A stretch of DNA of 64,000 nt from the NCBI RefSeq assembly GCF_900106525.1, contig NZ_FNOG01000002.1, forward strand, positions 428,221 to 492,220, given 5' to 3'. The notes under the pieces were generated by a model that saw only the letters and a list, made by a program, of their open reading frames with translations, was not told the DNA's origin and did not search any database. This stretch comes from Lysobacter enzymogenes (lineage in GTDB: Bacteria; Pseudomonadota; Gammaproteobacteria; Xanthomonadales; Xanthomonadaceae). Shown here one piece after another: positions 9,656-18,973 of this stretch. Numbering within the stretch: the stretch's first letter is position 1; each line of letters starts with the position of its first letter. Made by a program: the position numbers and the translations under genes.

Positions 9656-10744
9656 TCAGTGCAGTTGGAACACGGGCGGCTGGCCTTCGAGGCCTTCCAG
9701 GCCCACGAGGGTGTCGCCGGCATCGGTCATGCGCTTGAAGCCGGGCAGGCCGGACAGCAGGTCGAGGTCGAACTCGACGCTTTCCGGAGTGGCGCGGATC
9801 GGCACGATCTTGCGCACCACCGCCAGCCCTTGCAGGTAGCCCGCCAGGCGGATGTAGTCGTCGGCGCTGCGCACGCCGGTGAAGACGATGCGGTAGGTGC
9901 CCGGGGTGCCGGACACGCTGCGCTTGGCGTAACGCTTCATCAGCGCGTCGGCCGCGCCGTCGGCGCCGCCGGCCATGACCTTGCGCGCGTCCGGGTCGGT
10001 GAGGTTCCAGCTGGCCAGCACCTTGCCGCCGTCGACGAAGGACCAATCGCCCTTCCAGCCGCCGCTCTTGACCCGGTAGAGCTTGCCGATCAGCTGCATC
10101 GGCGGGCTGTAGCGGGCCGAGGCGCGCGCCACCGCGGCGGCGTCGCCGCGCCAGATCGCGCCGGCGCTGGCCTGTTCGGCGGCGCTGCCGCTGGGCAGGC
10201 CGAGGCGGTAGCCGCGCTCGACCGCGCGGTTGAGCGCGGCGCGCGCGGCGTTGGCCTGGCCCAGGCCGACCAGGCGCGGGCCGCTGCCGTCGTCGATCGC
10301 CAGCCACAGCACCGGCTTGGGCCGCGGCTGCGGCCAGATCGGCAGGCCGAGGGTGGCGGCGAGGTTCTCGACCTTCTCCTGGTCGAAATTGACCACCAAG
10401 GTGGTCTGGAAGGTCGGCGCGCCGGTGACCTGGGACACGCCCTCGTCCTGGCGGTAGTCGTAGCCGATCGCGTAGTCCTTGGCCCGGCGCAGCTCCTGGC
10501 CGACGCCGGGACGGCCGGCCGCGGCGCGGTCGCCGGACATCTTGGCCAGCACCTGGGCCAGCGCCCGCGCCATCGCGCCGTTGCGCTCGTTCTCGCTCTG
10601 CCCGCCTACCGGCACTTCGGCCGAATAAGCGCCTTCGGCCTGGGCGCGGTCGCCCTCTACGCGTTGCGCGCTCGCGGCGAAACTCGCCAGCAGCGCCGCC
10701 GCCATTGCCCAAGTCCGGATTGCCTTACCCATCGACCAGCCCAT
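9656..10744 (-). CDS. DUF2066 secreted protein
   Basis: A 362-residue protein with an N-terminal signal peptide ([20 protein letters not shown] region, cleavage near ASA-Q). The remainder resembles DUF2066 proteins, periplasmic proteins of unknown function found beside perM and hda in gammaproteobacteria. The start at 10744 was preferred over the ATG four codons later because it has an aggga ribosome site at proper distance. The longer open frame upstream is proline/arginine-rich shadow sequence. Divergent from purM. Confidence 0.8.
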   Translation of the reverse strand: MGWSMGKAIRTWAMAAALLASFAASAQRVEGDRAQAEGAYSAEVPVGGQSENERNGAMARALAQVLAKMSGDRAAAGRPGVGQELRRAKDYAIGYDYRQDEGVSQVTGAPTFQTTLVVNFDQEKVENLAATLGLPIWPQPRPKPVLWLAIDDGSGPRLVGLGQANAARAALNRAVERGYRLGLPSGSAAEQASAGAIWRGDAAAVARASARYSPPMQLIGKLYRVKSGGWKGDWSFVDGGKVLASWNLTDPDARKVMAGGADGAADALMKRYAKRSVSGTPGTYRIVFTGVRSADDYIRLAGYLQGLAVVRKIVPIRATPESVEFDLDLLSGLPGFKRMTDAGDTLVGLEGLEGQPPVFQLH

Positions 10745-11055
10745 CGCTGTCCCTATCAGTGCGTGGAGCGGGCTTCCCGCCCGCGTTGCGAGCCGCCTGG
10801 CCCGGCCGTCCGGCCGTGCGCCGGCCTGGGGCCGACTTCGGCGTTCAAGGTCGGAAATGGTGCCGCAGGTGGGCCAGGGAGTCCATTCGGGGGCTGAACG
10901 GGATGCGGCGAGCCCTGAGCGCGCAGCCGCGAGAAGCGCGCCAAAGCCAAGCAGGCCGGGGCTTTTACCCGAGCCCCGCCGCTGCGCGCTCACTTCTCGG
11001 CCCCCGCGGCCTGCTAAAATCGCCGGCTTCCCTCCGCGACCACCCCGGGGCCGCC
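10745..11055. promoter_or_regulatory. Divergent DUF2066 / purM spacer
   Basis: A 311-base GC-rich spacer between two outward-facing genes, so it should hold promoters for both. No clear -35/-10 pair, operator or riboswitch could be identified by eye, and no gene is supported. Confidence 0.35.
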
Positions 11056-12120
11056 GTGACCGCTTCCTCCTCCGACACTTCCCCCAAGCCGCTGACCTAC
11101 CGCGACGCGGGCGTCGACATCGACGCCGGCAACGAGGTGGTCGAACGCATCAAGCCGCTGGTCAAGCGCAGCTTCCGTCCCGAGGTGATGGGCGGGCTGG
11201 GCGGCTTCGGCGCGCTGTTCGACCTGTCGGGCAAGTACCGCGAGCCGGTGCTGGTCTCCGGCACCGACGGCGTCGGCACCAAGCTCAAGCTGGCCCAGCA
11301 GTTGAACCGCCACGACACCATCGGCATCGACCTGGTCGGCATGTGCGTCAACGACGTGCTGGTGCAGGGCGCCGAGCCGCTGTTCTTCCTCGACTACTTC
11401 GCCACCGGCAAGCTCGACGTGGACACCACGGTCGCGGTGGTCGGCGGCATCGCCCGCGGCTGCGAACTGGCCGGCTGCGCGCTGATCGGCGGCGAAACCG
11501 CGGAAATGCCCGACATGTACCCGCCGGGCGAGTACGACCTGGCCGGCTTCACCGTCGGCGCGGTGGAGAAGTCGCAGATCCTCGACGGTTCGCGCGTGCG
11601 CAAGGGCGACGTGCTGATCGGCATCGCCTCCAGCGGCCCGCACTCCAACGGCTATTCGCTGATTCGCCGCATCTTCGACCGCGCCGGCCGTCCGGGCGAC
11701 GTCGCCGTCGGCGGCGTGCGCCTGATCGACGCGCTGATGGAGCCGACCGCGCTGTACGTCAAGCCGATCCTGCAACTGCTGCGCGCGGGCGGCGGCGAGC
11801 ATTCGATCCACGCCATGGCCCACATCACCGGCGGCGGCCTGACCGAGAACATCATCCGGGTCATCCCCGAAGGCCTGGGCCTGGACATCCGCACCGCCAC
11901 CTGGACCCTGCCGCCGGTGTTCGACTGGCTGCAGCGCGAAGGCGCGGTGCCGCGCGAGGAGATGTGGCGCACCTTCAACTGCGGCATCGGCTTCGTGCTG
12001 GTGGTGCCGGACGAAGCCGCCGCGGCGACGCAAGCCGAGCTGACCCGCCTGGGCCTGGGCCACTGGCGCATCGGCGAAGTGGTCGGCCACAGCGGCGGCG
12101 AGCGCGTGCATATCGGCTGA
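11056..12120 (+). CDS. purM: Phosphoribosylformylglycinamidine cyclo-ligase
   Basis: A 354-residue purine-biosynthesis enzyme closing the imidazole ring of AIR with ATP. The family start [19 protein letters not shown], the segment [15 protein letters not shown] and the [11 protein letters not shown] loop are all present. The GTG at 11056 was chosen because a gggg ribosome-site remnant precedes it and the longer frame adds over 100 unrelated residues. In many gammaproteobacteria purM is followed by purN; here purN lies 17.6 kb downstream and a strong terminator follows purM. Confidence 0.95.
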   Translation: MTASSSDTSPKPLTYRDAGVDIDAGNEVVERIKPLVKRSFRPEVMGGLGGFGALFDLSGKYREPVLVSGTDGVGTKLKLAQQLNRHDTIGIDLVGMCVNDVLVQGAEPLFFLDYFATGKLDVDTTVAVVGGIARGCELAGCALIGGETAEMPDMYPPGEYDLAGFTVGAVEKSQILDGSRVRKGDVLIGIASSGPHSNGYSLIRRIFDRAGRPGDVAVGGVRLIDALMEPTALYVKPILQLLRAGGGEHSIHAMAHITGGGLTENIIRVIPEGLGLDIRTATWTLPPVFDWLQREGAVPREEMWRTFNCGIGFVLVVPDEAAAATQAELTRLGLGHWRIGEVVGHSGGERVHIG

Positions 12121-12142
12121 GCGCGACGCGCCTGGCGACAGG

Positions 12143-12175
12143 AAAACGGCGGGCATGGCCCGCCGTTTTTCGTTT
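12143..12175 (+). terminator. Rho-independent terminator of purM
   Basis: A 9-10 bp GC stem (acggcgggc / gcccgccgt) with a three-base loop is followed directly by ttttt and cgtttt. It lies 23 bases after the purM stop codon and would end the transcript before the accessory segment. Confidence 0.9.
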
Positions 12176-12222
12176 TGGGCCGCAGCGCCCGCGCGCGTCG
12201 AGCCCGAAGGCCGCGAGAGCTC

Positions 12223-12720
12223 TCAGCTCAGGCCGTAGCTCCAATAAATCAGTTCGTCCCTGATTTTCAGAGCGATCACCACGGCCGCCAACACGCCTGG
12301 AATCAACACGCCGATGGCGAGCCATCGATTGATCGGCGCACGGTGGTATCGGCCTTGCCACATAAGGAACACGACGATCGCCAAGGCGACCGCCGGAACC
12401 ACGGCCAGCGCGAATGCATACACCGCCGCCACCGCGATCAACACCACCGCCGCGCCGAGCAAGGGATAGAACCCCAGGCGCTTGTTGATGCGGCTCAACA
12501 GCAACACCACTGCCGAATAGATCAGCGTCACGCTGAAGATCTTGAGCGCGGCGGCATCGTCGTCGCCGGCGAAAATATCCTGGATGGCGCAGTGCTGCCC
12601 CACCCGCAGCAAGCCGAAAAAGATCGACGGAAACAACAGGGTGATCGCCACGGTCGCCATGAGGGCGAGCCATTTGCCGGCATGAGCGGCGGGAGCCGCA
12701 TCGGGCTGAGCGTTTTCCAT
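12223..12720 (-). CDS. Hypothetical membrane protein
   Basis: A 165-residue protein of unknown function with about five hydrophobic stretches, for example LALMATVAITLLFPSIFFGLL near the N terminus and VLIPGVLAAVVIAL near the end. The start at MENAQPDAAP gives a short hydrophilic leader. Base composition is visibly less GC-rich than purM. No family was recognised. It is followed in the same direction by nothing closer than purM's terminator and may pair with the acidic protein encoded just upstream at 12.8-13.3 kb. Confidence 0.65.
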   Translation of the reverse strand: MENAQPDAAPAAHAGKWLALMATVAITLLFPSIFFGLLRVGQHCAIQDIFAGDDDAAALKIFSVTLIYSAVVLLLSRINKRLGFYPLLGAAVVLIAVAAVYAFALAVVPAVALAIVVFLMWQGRYHRAPINRWLAIGVLIPGVLAAVVIALKIRDELIYWSYGLS

Positions 12721-12810
12721 AGGACTCCAGAACACGAGCGCCGACAGCCGGCGACAACGGTGCGGCGTGGGTTCGACAACGGCCCGCCCGGGACGTCCCG
12801 GGCGGCTCGA

Positions 12811-13296
12811 CTACGCCAGATGGCGCTGCGTGGCTCGCTCGATGATCAGCGCATGCTCGGTGGCAAGCTCCAATATCCGCGGGGTGTCCGCGCGCAGCAC
12901 CGCGATCGCGTGCAGCTCTTCGCTGTAATGCTGGCCGAGCAGGAGCAGTTCGTAGCCGCCGTTGTCTCCGGCGCGGCCGATCAGCTGCCGATCCAGCCAG
13001 GCGAAATACTCGTCCGGCAGGAAATAGCGGCCGTCTTCATGCATCGGAAAGTCCGGCAGCGGGTCGGCGAAGAAATCGCTGATCAGCTCATGCACCTCGT
13101 CGATCTTGTCGCCGACTGCGGTGAAGTCGACGAGCTGGAAGACGATCGCGGTCTGCATCAGTTCTTCGGTCGAAGGCTCGTCCAGCCAGGCCAGATCCGG
13201 ATCGTCCGCCGCGCCTTCGATGGCGTCGACGGTCGATTCGAGTTGCTCGGGCTCGAGTTCGTGGGCCGTCAACAAGTCGATGAGTTCTTTCAGCAT
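12811..13296 (-). CDS. Hypothetical acidic protein
   Basis: A 161-residue soluble, strongly acidic protein (ELEPEQLESTVDAIEGAADD near the start, many Asp/Glu throughout) with no signal peptide or membrane helix. The composition and size resemble immunity-type or regulatory partner proteins, but no family was recognised and no toxin gene is adjacent. It is co-directional with the small membrane protein downstream, 90 bases away. Confidence 0.6.
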   Translation of the reverse strand: MLKELIDLLTAHELEPEQLESTVDAIEGAADDPDLAWLDEPSTEELMQTAIVFQLVDFTAVGDKIDEVHELISDFFADPLPDFPMHEDGRYFLPDEYFAWLDRQLIGRAGDNGGYELLLLGQHYSEELHAIAVLRADTPRILELATEHALIIERATQRHLA

Positions 13297-13594
13297 TGCG
13301 GTTCCTTCGCGATGGTGGTCGGGCCATTACAGCATGTCGCGCGGCGCGGTTCTTTCCCCCAGCGCAATCGGCGTCCCGAGCGTAGGGGCGCATTGTCCGT
13401 GCCGAGCGAAGGACGCAAGTCCGCCGCAGTTGCGCCAGCCTGCCGCGGCTTATGCAACGCCTGCAGGAGCGGCCGGTGCGGCGAAGACAACCGCGCGGCG
13501 CGGGCTCTACGGCCTATTCCCTTCCCCACTGCGCTCCGGTAGCGTGCCGGCTTGGTCAATGGAAGTACACCGCATGCCCGCCGCGCAAGGACGC

Positions 13595-14203
13595 ATGAGC
13601 CCCCCCAAGAAAGCCGCACTGGCCTTCGTCCTGACCGTCTTCGCGATCACCTGGATCGCGCCCAAGAGCCCGTTCGAACAGGCCATGCACAGCGTGCTGA
13701 CCGTGGTCGGGCTGCTGTGGCTGTGGCGGCACGACCGCCGCTGGCCGATGCGCGATGCGCACTTCCTCGCCATCTGCGGCTTCATGACCCTGCATTGCAT
13801 CGCCGCGCGCTGGCTGTATTCCTACGTGCCCTACGACCAGTGGATCCAGTGGCTCACCGGCGGCTGGTCGCTGGACCGCGCGCTGGGCTTCCAGCGCAAC
13901 CATTTCGACCGGCTGATCCATTTCCTCTACGGCGCCTGCTTCGCCCCGCCGTTGCGCGAGTACTTCCGTCAGCGCTGGCCGGCGCTCGGCGCGGGCCAGG
14001 CGTTCGTGCTGGCGGTGGCCGCGATCATGTGCACCAGCCTGATCTACGAGTGGTTCGAGTGGGCCATCGCCCTGACCATGTCGCCGCAGGATGCGGAGTC
14101 GTACAACGGCCAGCAGGGCGACGTGTGGGATGCGCACACGGACATGTTTCTTGCGACACTAGGATCGCTGGCGGCGTGGCCGCGCAAGCGCGCCGCCGGC
14201 TGA
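13595..14203 (+). CDS. DUF2238 (YjdF-like) inner-membrane protein
   Basis: A 202-residue polytopic membrane protein resembling DUF2238/YjdF proteins. The conserved-looking FDRLIHFLYGACFAPPLRE and the C-terminal NGQQGDVWDAHTDMFLATLG segments are typical of that family; function is unknown. The ATG at 13595 is preferred because an aagga ribosome site lies 5 bases upstream; in-frame ATGs at 13559 and 13574 lack one. It begins a run of small membrane-protein genes read rightward. Confidence 0.78.
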   Translation: MSPPKKAALAFVLTVFAITWIAPKSPFEQAMHSVLTVVGLLWLWRHDRRWPMRDAHFLAICGFMTLHCIAARWLYSYVPYDQWIQWLTGGWSLDRALGFQRNHFDRLIHFLYGACFAPPLREYFRQRWPALGAGQAFVLAVAAIMCTSLIYEWFEWAIALTMSPQDAESYNGQQGDVWDAHTDMFLATLGSLAAWPRKRAAG

Positions 14204-14233
14204 GCCGCCCCGCCCCATCGAAGGAACCGCACC

Positions 14234-14674
14234 ATGAGCGAGCCGCTGCCGTCCGCCGCGCCGAGCGCGCCGCCGCCGTCGAAAGACGCCGCCAACCTCG
14301 ACCTGATCGGGATCTTCTACTACGTGGTCGCGGCGATCGCCGCGCTGTTCTCGCTGTTCCCATTGATCCACGTGGGCATGGGCGTGGCGATGCTGTCCGG
14401 CGCATTCGACCAGCCCGGCCACGGCACCCCGCCGCCGCCGGCGGTGGGCTGGCTGTTCATCGTCATGGGCTCGGCCTTCATCCTGTGCGGCCTGGCCTTC
14501 GCCGCGCTGCTGGCCGTCGGCGGCCGGCGCATCCGCCAGCGCCGCGGCCACACCTTCTGCATCGTCGTCGCCGGCCTGAGCTGCATGTTCATGCCGTTCG
14601 GCACCGTGCTGGGGGTGTTGGCGCTGGTGCTGCTGGTCAAGCCGGAAGTCAAAGCCCTGTTCGCCGCGAACTGA
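14234..14674 (+). CDS. Small four-helix membrane protein (paralogue 1)
   Basis: A 146-residue protein of unknown function with a Pro/Ser-rich N terminus and about four membrane helices. It shares the layout IFYYV...RIRQRRG...FGTVLGVL...KPEVKALFA with the next gene, so the two are tandem paralogues. An aaggaaccgcacc ribosome site precedes the ATG. The basic RRIRQRR loop probably faces the cytoplasm. Confidence 0.68.
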   Translation: MSEPLPSAAPSAPPPSKDAANLDLIGIFYYVVAAIAALFSLFPLIHVGMGVAMLSGAFDQPGHGTPPPPAVGWLFIVMGSAFILCGLAFAALLAVGGRRIRQRRGHTFCIVVAGLSCMFMPFGTVLGVLALVLLVKPEVKALFAAN

Positions 14675-14726
14675 TCCGCGACGAATCGAAACGCGCGCGC
14701 GAGCGCATCCACTCAAGGACCGAGCC

Positions 14727-15146
14727 ATGTCGAATCCCGCCCCCGCCGTCTCCGCCTTCAGCGCCGAAGACGAGTCGCACCTGAAGCTGCTGTCGATCTT
14801 CTACTACGTGCTCGCCGCGCTCGGCGCGCTGACCTTGCTGATGGTGGCCGGACTGGGCGCACTGGTGTTCGGCATGGTCGGCCGCGACGGCCACGGCAGC
14901 GCCGCGTTCGACGGCGGCGACATCGCCGTGCTCACCGTGGTCCTGCTGCTCTCGGCCGCGCTCAGCCTGGCCGGCGCCGTGCTGCAGTTCCTGACCGCCC
15001 AACGCCTGCGCCAGCGGCGCAGCCGCGGCCTGTGCCAGTTCACCGCGGCGATCACCTGCCTGTCGTTCCCGCTCGGCACCGCGCTGGGCGTGTTCACCTT
15101 CATCGTGCTGGCGCGGCCGCAGGTGCGGGCGGCGTTCGCCGACTGA
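14727..15146 (+). CDS. Small four-helix membrane protein (paralogue 2)
   Basis: A 139-residue protein matching its upstream neighbour in topology and in the segments IFYYVLAALGAL, RLRQRRSRGLC and FPLGTALGVFTF. The central loops differ, indicating an old duplication. The function is unknown. It starts 52 bases after the first copy and probably shares its transcript. It is the last gene before the phosphonate operon's promoter region. Confidence 0.68.
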   Translation: MSNPAPAVSAFSAEDESHLKLLSIFYYVLAALGALTLLMVAGLGALVFGMVGRDGHGSAAFDGGDIAVLTVVLLLSAALSLAGAVLQFLTAQRLRQRRSRGLCQFTAAITCLSFPLGTALGVFTFIVLARPQVRAAFAD

Positions 15147-15209
15147 GCGCGCGGCGCGGGCGCGGCTGAGGAGGCCGGCCCGCGGCGGGCGGCGCCCGCC
15201 AGGCCGGGC

Positions 15210-15221
15210 CACTAGACAGGT
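15210..15221 (+). promoter_or_regulatory. Putative PhnF operator 1
   Basis: The sequence CACTAGACAGGT lies 85 bases before the first gene of the aminophosphonate operon. It is identical to sites at 24924 and 27141. It keeps the TAGAC core of the GTxTAxAC half-site reported for HutC-type GntR factors, the class to which the phnF product in this segment belongs. Confidence 0.7.
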
Positions 15222-15305
15222 CCACCCGCCTGTCCCCGCGGTGTCATCACCGGGTTGCGCCCGGTGCCCAAGCTGGAGGCCTGTTCCGCAGCGCCTCCGG
15301 TTTCC

Positions 15306-15995
15306 ATGAACTACCGTCTCGCCCTGTTCGATATCGCCGGCACTACCGTGTCGGATCCGGGCTTCGTCGCCGAAGCCTTCGTCGGCGCGATGACCGCCGC
15401 CGGCCATCCCATTGAGGCGGAAACCTGCCGCGCGCTGATGGGCTACCGCAAGCCCGAGGCGATCGCGCGCCTGCTCGGCGAGGCGGCGACGCCGGCCAAG
15501 ATCGAAGCGATCCACGACGACTTCGTCGCGCGCATGCTGCGCTGCTATCGCGAACGCCCCGGGGTGGCGCCGCTGCCGGGCGCGGAGTCGACCTTCGCCC
15601 TGCTGCGCGCGCACGGCATCAAGGTCGCGCTCAACACCGGGTTCTCGCGCGATATCGCCGAAGCCATCGTGACGCGCCTGGGCTGGAGCGGCCGCATCGA
15701 TGCGCTGATCGCCAGCGACGAAGTGCCCTCGGGCCGGCCCGCGCCGTACATGGCCCAGGCGCTGCTGCGCCGGTTCGGCATCGACGACGCGCGCGCGCTG
15801 GTCAAGATCGGCGACACCGAAGTCGACATCGGCGAAGGCCGCAACGCCGGCGCCGGCCTGGTGGTGGCGATCACCACCGGCGCGTTCCGCCGCGACGAAC
15901 TGGAACCCTACGCGCCCGACGCCATCGTCGATTCGCTGTTCGAGCTGCCGGCGCTGCTCGGCATCGACGCCAGCGCCCGCGACGACGCCGCATGA
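15306..15995 (+). CDS. Phosphonatase-like HAD hydrolase (TIGR03351 type)
   Basis: A 229-residue HAD-superfamily hydrolase closest to phosphonoacetaldehyde hydrolase PhnX. The nucleophile motif is DIAGTT (residues 9-14) instead of the usual DxDxT, a hallmark of phosphonatase relatives. K49 in MGYRKP aligns with the MGxxK cap lysine that forms the Schiff base in PhnX, so C-P cleavage of an aldehyde phosphonate is plausible. KIGDTEVDIGEG carries the acidic metal site. Families of this type are known to neighbour a FAD oxidoreductase (TIGR03364), as here. It overlaps the permease gene by 4 bases. Confidence 0.87.
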   Translation: MNYRLALFDIAGTTVSDPGFVAEAFVGAMTAAGHPIEAETCRALMGYRKPEAIARLLGEAATPAKIEAIHDDFVARMLRCYRERPGVAPLPGAESTFALLRAHGIKVALNTGFSRDIAEAIVTRLGWSGRIDALIASDEVPSGRPAPYMAQALLRRFGIDDARALVKIGDTEVDIGEGRNAGAGLVVAITTGAFRRDELEPYAPDAIVDSLFELPALLGIDASARDDAA

Positions 15996-17281
15996 ACGCG
16001 CCGGTGTCCGCCGCGACCCTGCGCTCCTGGCGGGTCACCCTGCTCGCCGGCGGCGCGGCGCTGATGGCGTACGCCAGCATGTACGCGTTCCGCAAGCCGT
16101 TCGCCGCGGCCTCGTTCCACGGCCAGCAGTGGCTGGACGTGGACTACAAGGTCTGGCTGGTGGTCGCACAGATCCTGGGCTACATGTGCAGCAAGTTCAT
16201 CGGCATCGGCGTGATCGGCGGGCTGCGCCGCGAGCGCCGCGCGCCGCTGATGCTGCTGCTGATCGGCAGCGCCTGGCTGGCCCTGCTCGGCTTCGCGCTG
16301 GTGCCGGCGCCGTGGAATATCGGTTTCCTGTTCCTCAACGGCCTGCCGCTGGGTATGGTCTGGGGTCTGGTGTTCAGCTATCTGGAAGGCCGCCGCACCA
16401 CCGAGGCGATGGGCGCGATCCTGGCGTCGAGCTTCATCATGGCCTCGGGTATCGTCAAAAGCGTCGGCAAGTGGCTGCTGCTGGCGGGCGTGGACGAATT
16501 TTGGATGCCGTTCCTCACCGGCCTGTTGTTCGTGCCGCCGCTGCTGATCGCGCTGCGCCTGCTCGAGCGCGTGCCCGAGCCCGACGCCGCCGACCGCGCC
16601 GCGCGCAGCGAGCGATTGCCGATGAACCGCGCCGAGCGGCTCGCGTTCGTGCGCCGGTTCCTGCCGGGGCTGGCGCTGATGATCGGCTGCTATGTGGCGC
16701 TGACCGTGGTGCGGGATTTTCGCGACAACTTCGAGGCGGAGCTGTTCGCGGATCTGGGGTATGGCAACAACGCCGGCGTGTTCGCGTTGATCGAGACGCC
16801 TGTCGCTTTGGCTGTTCTCGCGTTGACCGCGGGCCTTACGTGGTTCCGCGACAACCTGCGCGGCCTGATGGCGCTGCATGGGCTGATGTTCGCCGGCCTG
16901 CTGACCGCCGGCTTCGCCACCCTCGCCTTCCGCGCCGGCGCGCTGCCGCCGCTGTGGTGGCTGGCGCTGGTCGGCTTCGGCCTGTACCTGGCCTATGTGC
17001 CATTCAACTGCGTGTTCTACGAGCGCCTGATCGCGACCTTCCGCGTCGCCGGCAACGTCGGCTTCCTGATGTACCTGTCCGACGCGTTCGGCTACCTGGG
17101 CAGCGTCGCGGTGCTGCTGGCCAAGGAGTTCTCCGGCGTGCAGCTGTCGTGGACCCAGTTCTTCGCCCAGATCGTGCTCGTGCTGAGCACGCTCGGCGGC
17201 GCCTGCCTGCTGGCTTCGGCCGTTTATTTCCATCACCGCGCCAGCCGCCGCGTGCAAGCGCCGGCGTTGGCGCCCGTTTGA
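15992..17281 (+). CDS. MFS-like permease (DUF5690-like)
   Basis: A 429-residue inner-membrane protein with about 12 predicted helices. YASMYAFRKPFAA near the N terminus and YLAYVPFNCVFYERL near the C terminus look like the DUF5690/MFS class. It is translated through an ATGA overlap with the phosphonatase-like gene and followed 15 bases later by the FAD oxidoreductase. That position makes it the likely cytoplasmic-membrane importer of the aminophosphonate substrate, replacing the ABC transporter usual in such operons. The substrate is inferred from context only. Confidence 0.75.
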   Translation: MNAPVSAATLRSWRVTLLAGGAALMAYASMYAFRKPFAAASFHGQQWLDVDYKVWLVVAQILGYMCSKFIGIGVIGGLRRERRAPLMLLLIGSAWLALLGFALVPAPWNIGFLFLNGLPLGMVWGLVFSYLEGRRTTEAMGAILASSFIMASGIVKSVGKWLLLAGVDEFWMPFLTGLLFVPPLLIALRLLERVPEPDAADRAARSERLPMNRAERLAFVRRFLPGLALMIGCYVALTVVRDFRDNFEAELFADLGYGNNAGVFALIETPVALAVLALTAGLTWFRDNLRGLMALHGLMFAGLLTAGFATLAFRAGALPPLWWLALVGFGLYLAYVPFNCVFYERLIATFRVAGNVGFLMYLSDAFGYLGSVAVLLAKEFSGVQLSWTQFFAQIVLVLSTLGGACLLASAVYFHHRASRRVQAPALAPV

Positions 17282-17296
17282 CTGGTTCGAACCCAC

Positions 17297-18451
17297 ATGA
17301 AAACCGAATCCGCTTTAGTCGTCGGCGCCGGCATCGTCGGCCTGGCCATCGCCCGCGCGCTCGCCGCGCGCGGCTACCGCGTCACCGTGCTGGAACGCTA
17401 CGAGCGCGCGGTCGGCGCCTCGGTGCGCAACTTCGGCATGATCTGGCCGATCGGCGTCACCAACGGCGCCGCCTACGAGCGCGCGCTGCGCTCGCGCGCG
17501 ATCTGGCAGGAAGTGATCGACGGCGCCAAGCTGTGGCACGACCCCTGCGGTTCGCTGCACGTGGCCTATGCGCAGGACGAGCTCGAGGTGCTGGCGCAGT
17601 ACGCGCAGGCCAACCGTGCGCTGCGTCCGTGTTCGCTGCTCGGCCGCGACGAGGCGCTGGCGAAATCGCCGGCGCTGGTCGCCGAGGGCCTGCGCGGCGC
17701 GCTGTTCAACCGCGACGAGATGCTGGTCGATCCGCGTGAGGCGCTGGCCGCGCTGCCGCGCTATCTGCACGAACGCTACGGCGTCGAGTTCCATTGGCGC
17801 ACGCCGGTCACCGCGGTGGAAACCGGCCGCGTCCATTCCGGCACCCGCCGCTTCGAAGCCGACCGCGTGTTCGTATGCAGCGGCCCGGAGTTCGAACAAC
17901 TGTTCCCGCAGCTCTATGCCGCCGCGCCCTTGACCCGCTGCAAGCTGCAGATGCTGCGCCTGGCGCCGCCGGCCGACGGCCTGCGCCTGGGCGCGGCGCT
18001 GTGCGGCGGCCTGTCGCTGGTGCACTACGCCGGCTTCCAGCAGGCCGCCGACGTGGCGCCGCTGCGCGCGCGCTACCAGGCCCAATACGGCGAGCTGATC
18101 GAGTTGGGCATCCACGTGATGGCCGCGCAGAACGGCCGCGGCGAGATCACCGTCGGCGATTCGCACGCCTACGCCCACACCCACGACCCGTTCGACGAGC
18201 AGGCGATCAACGCCCGCGTGCTCGATTATCTGGGCGGCTTCCTGCGCCTGGGCGAGCCGCGCCCGATCCAGACCTGGCACGGCATCTATCCCAAGCTCAC
18301 CGACGGCAGCAGCGAGTTCGTCGCCGAACCGCTGCCGGGCGTGACCATCGTCAATGCGGTCGGCGGCGGCGGGCTGGGCATGACCTTGAGCTTCGGCCTG
18401 GCCGAGGAGATCGTCGACGGCCGCTACGGCGCCGTGCGCCGCGCCGCCTGA
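17297..18451 (+). CDS. FAD-dependent oxidoreductase (TIGR03364 type)
   Basis: A 384-residue D-amino-acid-oxidase-fold flavoenzyme. The Rossmann motif VVGAGIVGLAIARAL occupies residues 8-22 and a C-terminal VNAVGGGGLGMTLSFG closes the FAD site. Members of TIGR03364 cluster with phosphonatase-like HAD proteins and are proposed to oxidatively deaminate aminophosphonates to aldehydes that the HAD enzyme then cleaves. This three-gene operon is a textbook instance apart from the unusual permease. The exact substrate (2-aminoethylphosphonate, an N-methyl or a hydroxylated form) cannot be told from sequence. Confidence 0.85.
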   Translation: MKTESALVVGAGIVGLAIARALAARGYRVTVLERYERAVGASVRNFGMIWPIGVTNGAAYERALRSRAIWQEVIDGAKLWHDPCGSLHVAYAQDELEVLAQYAQANRALRPCSLLGRDEALAKSPALVAEGLRGALFNRDEMLVDPREALAALPRYLHERYGVEFHWRTPVTAVETGRVHSGTRRFEADRVFVCSGPEFEQLFPQLYAAAPLTRCKLQMLRLAPPADGLRLGAALCGGLSLVHYAGFQQAADVAPLRARYQAQYGELIELGIHVMAAQNGRGEITVGDSHAYAHTHDPFDEQAINARVLDYLGGFLRLGEPRPIQTWHGIYPKLTDGSSEFVAEPLPGVTIVNAVGGGGLGMTLSFGLAEEIVDGRYGAVRRAA

Positions 18452-18468
18452 GCGCGGCGCAGTCCCTG

Positions 18469-18503
18469 CGCGGGCTATGGCGGCCTGACCCGCCATAGCC
18501 CGC
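18469..18503 (+). terminator. Hairpin after the aminophosphonate operon
   Basis: A 14 bp inverted repeat, gcgggctatggcgg and its complement ccgccatagcccgc, lies 18 bases after the FAD oxidoreductase stop. It has no T-tract, so it may be a rho-dependent or processing stem rather than an intrinsic terminator. Confidence 0.6.
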
Positions 18504-18973
18504 GTCGTCCGGTTCGCTGGCTCCCCCTTCGAACCGGCCGCTACCCGCCAGCGGGCGCATCGCGCGCCGGCGCCGACCGTGCCGGCGCGTCCTTGGCCGG
18601 AACGGGACGGGCGGCACCTCCATGTGCCTGTGTCTCCACCGTCGCCGCTGCATTCCACCCGTGCGGCCCGCGCGGCGCGTGCGGCTCGCGGCGGGCCTCG
18701 GAACGACGAGGCGACGGCGTTCATTTAGCGCTGCGGCGGCGCGCGTGACGAGGCTCAAGCCGGGATCGAACCGGGACGCGGCGGGAAGATTTCGCCGCAT
18801 GCGCGCGCTCGCACGCGGCCAGTCGCGAACCCGGTCACGCCGGCAGCGTGAATCGCGACAGATTCGCCTGGAAATCGTCCCCTTTTGTGCCCGCTATTTG
18901 CTTGGACGCCGCCGCGGGCGGCTCCTAGGCTGACTGCGTCGCGCTCCCCGCGATGCAGCCAGGAGAATCACCG
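18504..18973. other. Gene-poor spacer
   Basis: This 470-base GC-rich stretch holds no supported gene. A gccgggatcgaaccggg segment near 18758 superficially resembles a tRNA T-arm on the minus strand, but no acceptor stem or anticodon arm can be built around it. A ribosome site (aggag at 18961) for the next gene ends the spacer. Confidence 0.5.

Noticed and set aside
18740-18830. tRNA-like segment on the minus strand
   Set aside because: Only a T-arm-like gccgggatcgaaccggg stretch is present; acceptor, D and anticodon arms could not be formed and no CCA end is seen.
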